Positions 37,901 through 40,900 of a DNA stretch of 64,000 nucleotides are shown here, piece after piece. This stretch comes from Cordylochernes scorpioides (Eukaryota > Arthropoda > Arachnida > Pseudoscorpiones > Chernetidae). Below the pieces are notes generated by a model that worked only from the letters and a program-made list of their open reading frames with translations, was not told the DNA's origin and did no database searches. The stretch is taken from contig CP092879.1 of NCBI GenBank assembly GCA_030710605.1, positions 19,316,702 to 19,380,701 on the forward strand, in the 5' to 3' direction. Within the stretch, counting starts at the first letter, position 1, and each line of letters starts with the position of its first letter. Position numbers and translations under genes: made by a program.

Positions 37901-40900
37901 TTTCAAACAAGCCCTTCTTCAGCTAAAAAGAATATATTCAGTTTGAGAGAGTACTCTTTTTAAATAAGTTATACAGTATAACCTTTCTGTAAAGGACACT
38001 TAATTGCTGAGCCAAAGTGTCCTTTAGGGAGAGGTGTCTGCTTATTTGAGAGTTGCAAAATAGTAAAATGGTAATTTTGCCAATGAAAACTGTCCTTTGT
38101 AAAGAGGTGTCCTCTAGTGCGAGTGTCCTCTCATGGAAGTTCTACTGTATTGATTTCTAAATATTTTTTTAAAATATCAATTATTTTACTTTCATGTTGC
38201 AACCAGAAAAGGATATTTTTGCATCATATTACTTGGTAAATTTAAATGCAATTTATATATGGCATCAGCACACAAGAGTTGGCCTAAAAACATGTGTTTT
38301 CCCAATCCTCAGGGGTACATGATGTTGGCAGGTGTTTGAAGACCTCCATGACTACATGGCCTCCCTGCGCAAGATCCAGGCTCTGGCCCCGTCAGCCATC
38401 TACCCGGGCCATGGGCCAACCATCACCGAGCCCCTGCCCCGCATTGCTGAATACCTCAATCACCGGATGAAGCGGGAAGCCCAGATCTTGGAGGTCCTCA
38501 AAAGTCAGGCCTCTTCACAGCTCACAGCAATGGAACTTGTCAAGATGATTTATGTGGTAAGTAGCTAGATATATCATGTTAGAGAGATTTATATAGCTCT
38601 TGAGGATTGTTCTTTATTTCATGGACATCACATCATTTCTTAATTACATAGTCAAGCACATTTATTTGTTTCTTTATATACATTATATATAGTGTATGTG
38701 AGAAATGGGATAAATCAATATTTGTTACACTTCTCAACCAAGACTACCTAATCATTGAAAATTTTTCACATGGAGGTAGCTTAAGATGTAGCTTAACATT
38801 ATAGGCTATTTAAATGTAGTAATTCTATTAAATTAAAAAACTATTTTTTACTGATTTTTAACTCTAAGGGTAGAATGTGTTAGGGCTAATAAATAACACC
38901 ATGATATTTTTGAAACTTAACCCTTAACTGGACGGGTTGGGTAGATTCTGCCCATGCATAAATTTAACATAGGAAAAAAATATTTTTTTTGTTTACCTAG
39001 AGCTACCAGCTTTCATGTATTCTAATTTTACAGTGATACAAACATTTTCCATCCATTGTTTATAAATTTCAGTTTTGGGAGGGGGGTTAAATTTGCATGT
39101 GTGGGCGGATTCAGCCCAGCCTGTCCAGAAGCGTGAGAATTTTTCGTGTCAGTGTTAGCTCGTGGCTCATACTTGAGTCTCTATCTTCCGCTATTTTTAG
39201 CTTCCTTTTTATAAAATAACACTTCTTTCTTTGGATAAGTAGAATAATCAATCAAGTCAACAGAGAGAACTATCCCTGCCAACCCAAAATATATATGTTT
39301 TAGAGATTAGTCGACCACACTTTGGAAGAAATATTCCAGCAGACAATTGATTCACTTCAGTAGAATTAGTTGATAAGTTGAAAGAACATGGCCATACATA
39401 TTTAGGAACGATGAGAAAGAACAAACCTTAGATTCACCACAATTTCAACCGCACCCTAATAGAGAATCAGGAACCTCTATTTTTGGTTTCTCTGGAACAA
39501 CCACTTTAGTCTCCTATGTTCCAAAAAAAAAAAAAGAAAAAAATCGGTAATCAGATTGATAAAAAAGGTAAAAAAGAAAGGAGTCATTTTATTGTTGATC
39601 TTGGGAGAGCATTGACTGATGAACACCTGGCCACACGTAATCTCAATTCTCTCCCACTGCAATTACAGGCGACAATTCAAGAAGAATGATGGTTCAAGTA
39701 AACCAAGTGAAACTACGATGCCACAACAATCTGATACTCTAAAAAGGTGATACAAATGTCCATCAAAAAGCGCAGTAAAAAATAAAAACCCTTCGCTCTG
39801 TATGTCAACTAAGCGTTTGAAATAACATTTCTTTATAATTTTTGAAAACTGTAAAAAGATTATATTCAGAATTTTTAAAAGTCAAAATCTGTATATTAAC
39901 TATATATTAATTAAATATTTGTTTAAATATTGATTTCAATCATTATTTAGTGCTTATTTCATAAAGTTACATAGGTGGGTTGAATCTACCCAACCCGTCC
40001 AGTTACGTAAGAAAAATCCACCCGTCCAGTTAAGGGTTAAAATCATTTAGCTTATTAGGTAACCTAACAAAAGATGGCTGGATAATACTCAGGCAAAGCC
40101 ATTTAGTCAGTATAGATATATTTATATATATAGATAGATAAATGCTTATATTGGATTTTTTTAATTCATTGTCCCACTATGTGTCTAAAATGAAAAAATA
40201 GCTCACATGATTTAGCTCAATTCACAAACAACCTTGATAAAGAGGGGCAAGTTGCCCCTCAAAAATGATTGGGATCATATACATGTATTCTCTGTAAATT
40301 CCAATATATTTATAGATAGTAAATATGAGGATATTGTGCTCTATCTTCAAAATGATTAAATATTAAAGCTAATTTTGAATGATTTATTATCTCTCTCTCT
40401 ATGTAAGCCACGTACTAAAGTCACCAACTATCTGGGGAACCGTTTCTCTAACGATAACTTAAAGTATTAAAGTTAATAAATATTTTTTCTCATGTGTTCA
40501 ATGCTCTATATTTAACAACACAGAGTATAAATATAGAGAAAACTCCCTCTCACCAAATAAAATAAGAATTTTCACTAATAAAAACTATAACAAACCACCA
40601 CTAAAATATATCTACACATCATCAATTAAAATTTCAAATTTGAAAATATAAGTATCAGTAAAGTAACCTATAATTAAAACAAACTGTGTCCTTGGTTTAA
40701 AATATCCTGTCCAACACAAGGTAATAAGACCAAATCCAAATAAATAATTAATGTGTGACATTTCGGTAACAGCGTTGTTACCATCTTCAGACAAAAGTAC
40801 TGAATAAGAAATTTTACCACAGCATGTTTTAAATAGTTACTCTTATCATACTCATGTAATCCAAATTGTGCCTTATCATCACTGACTAATGAATCCTTCA

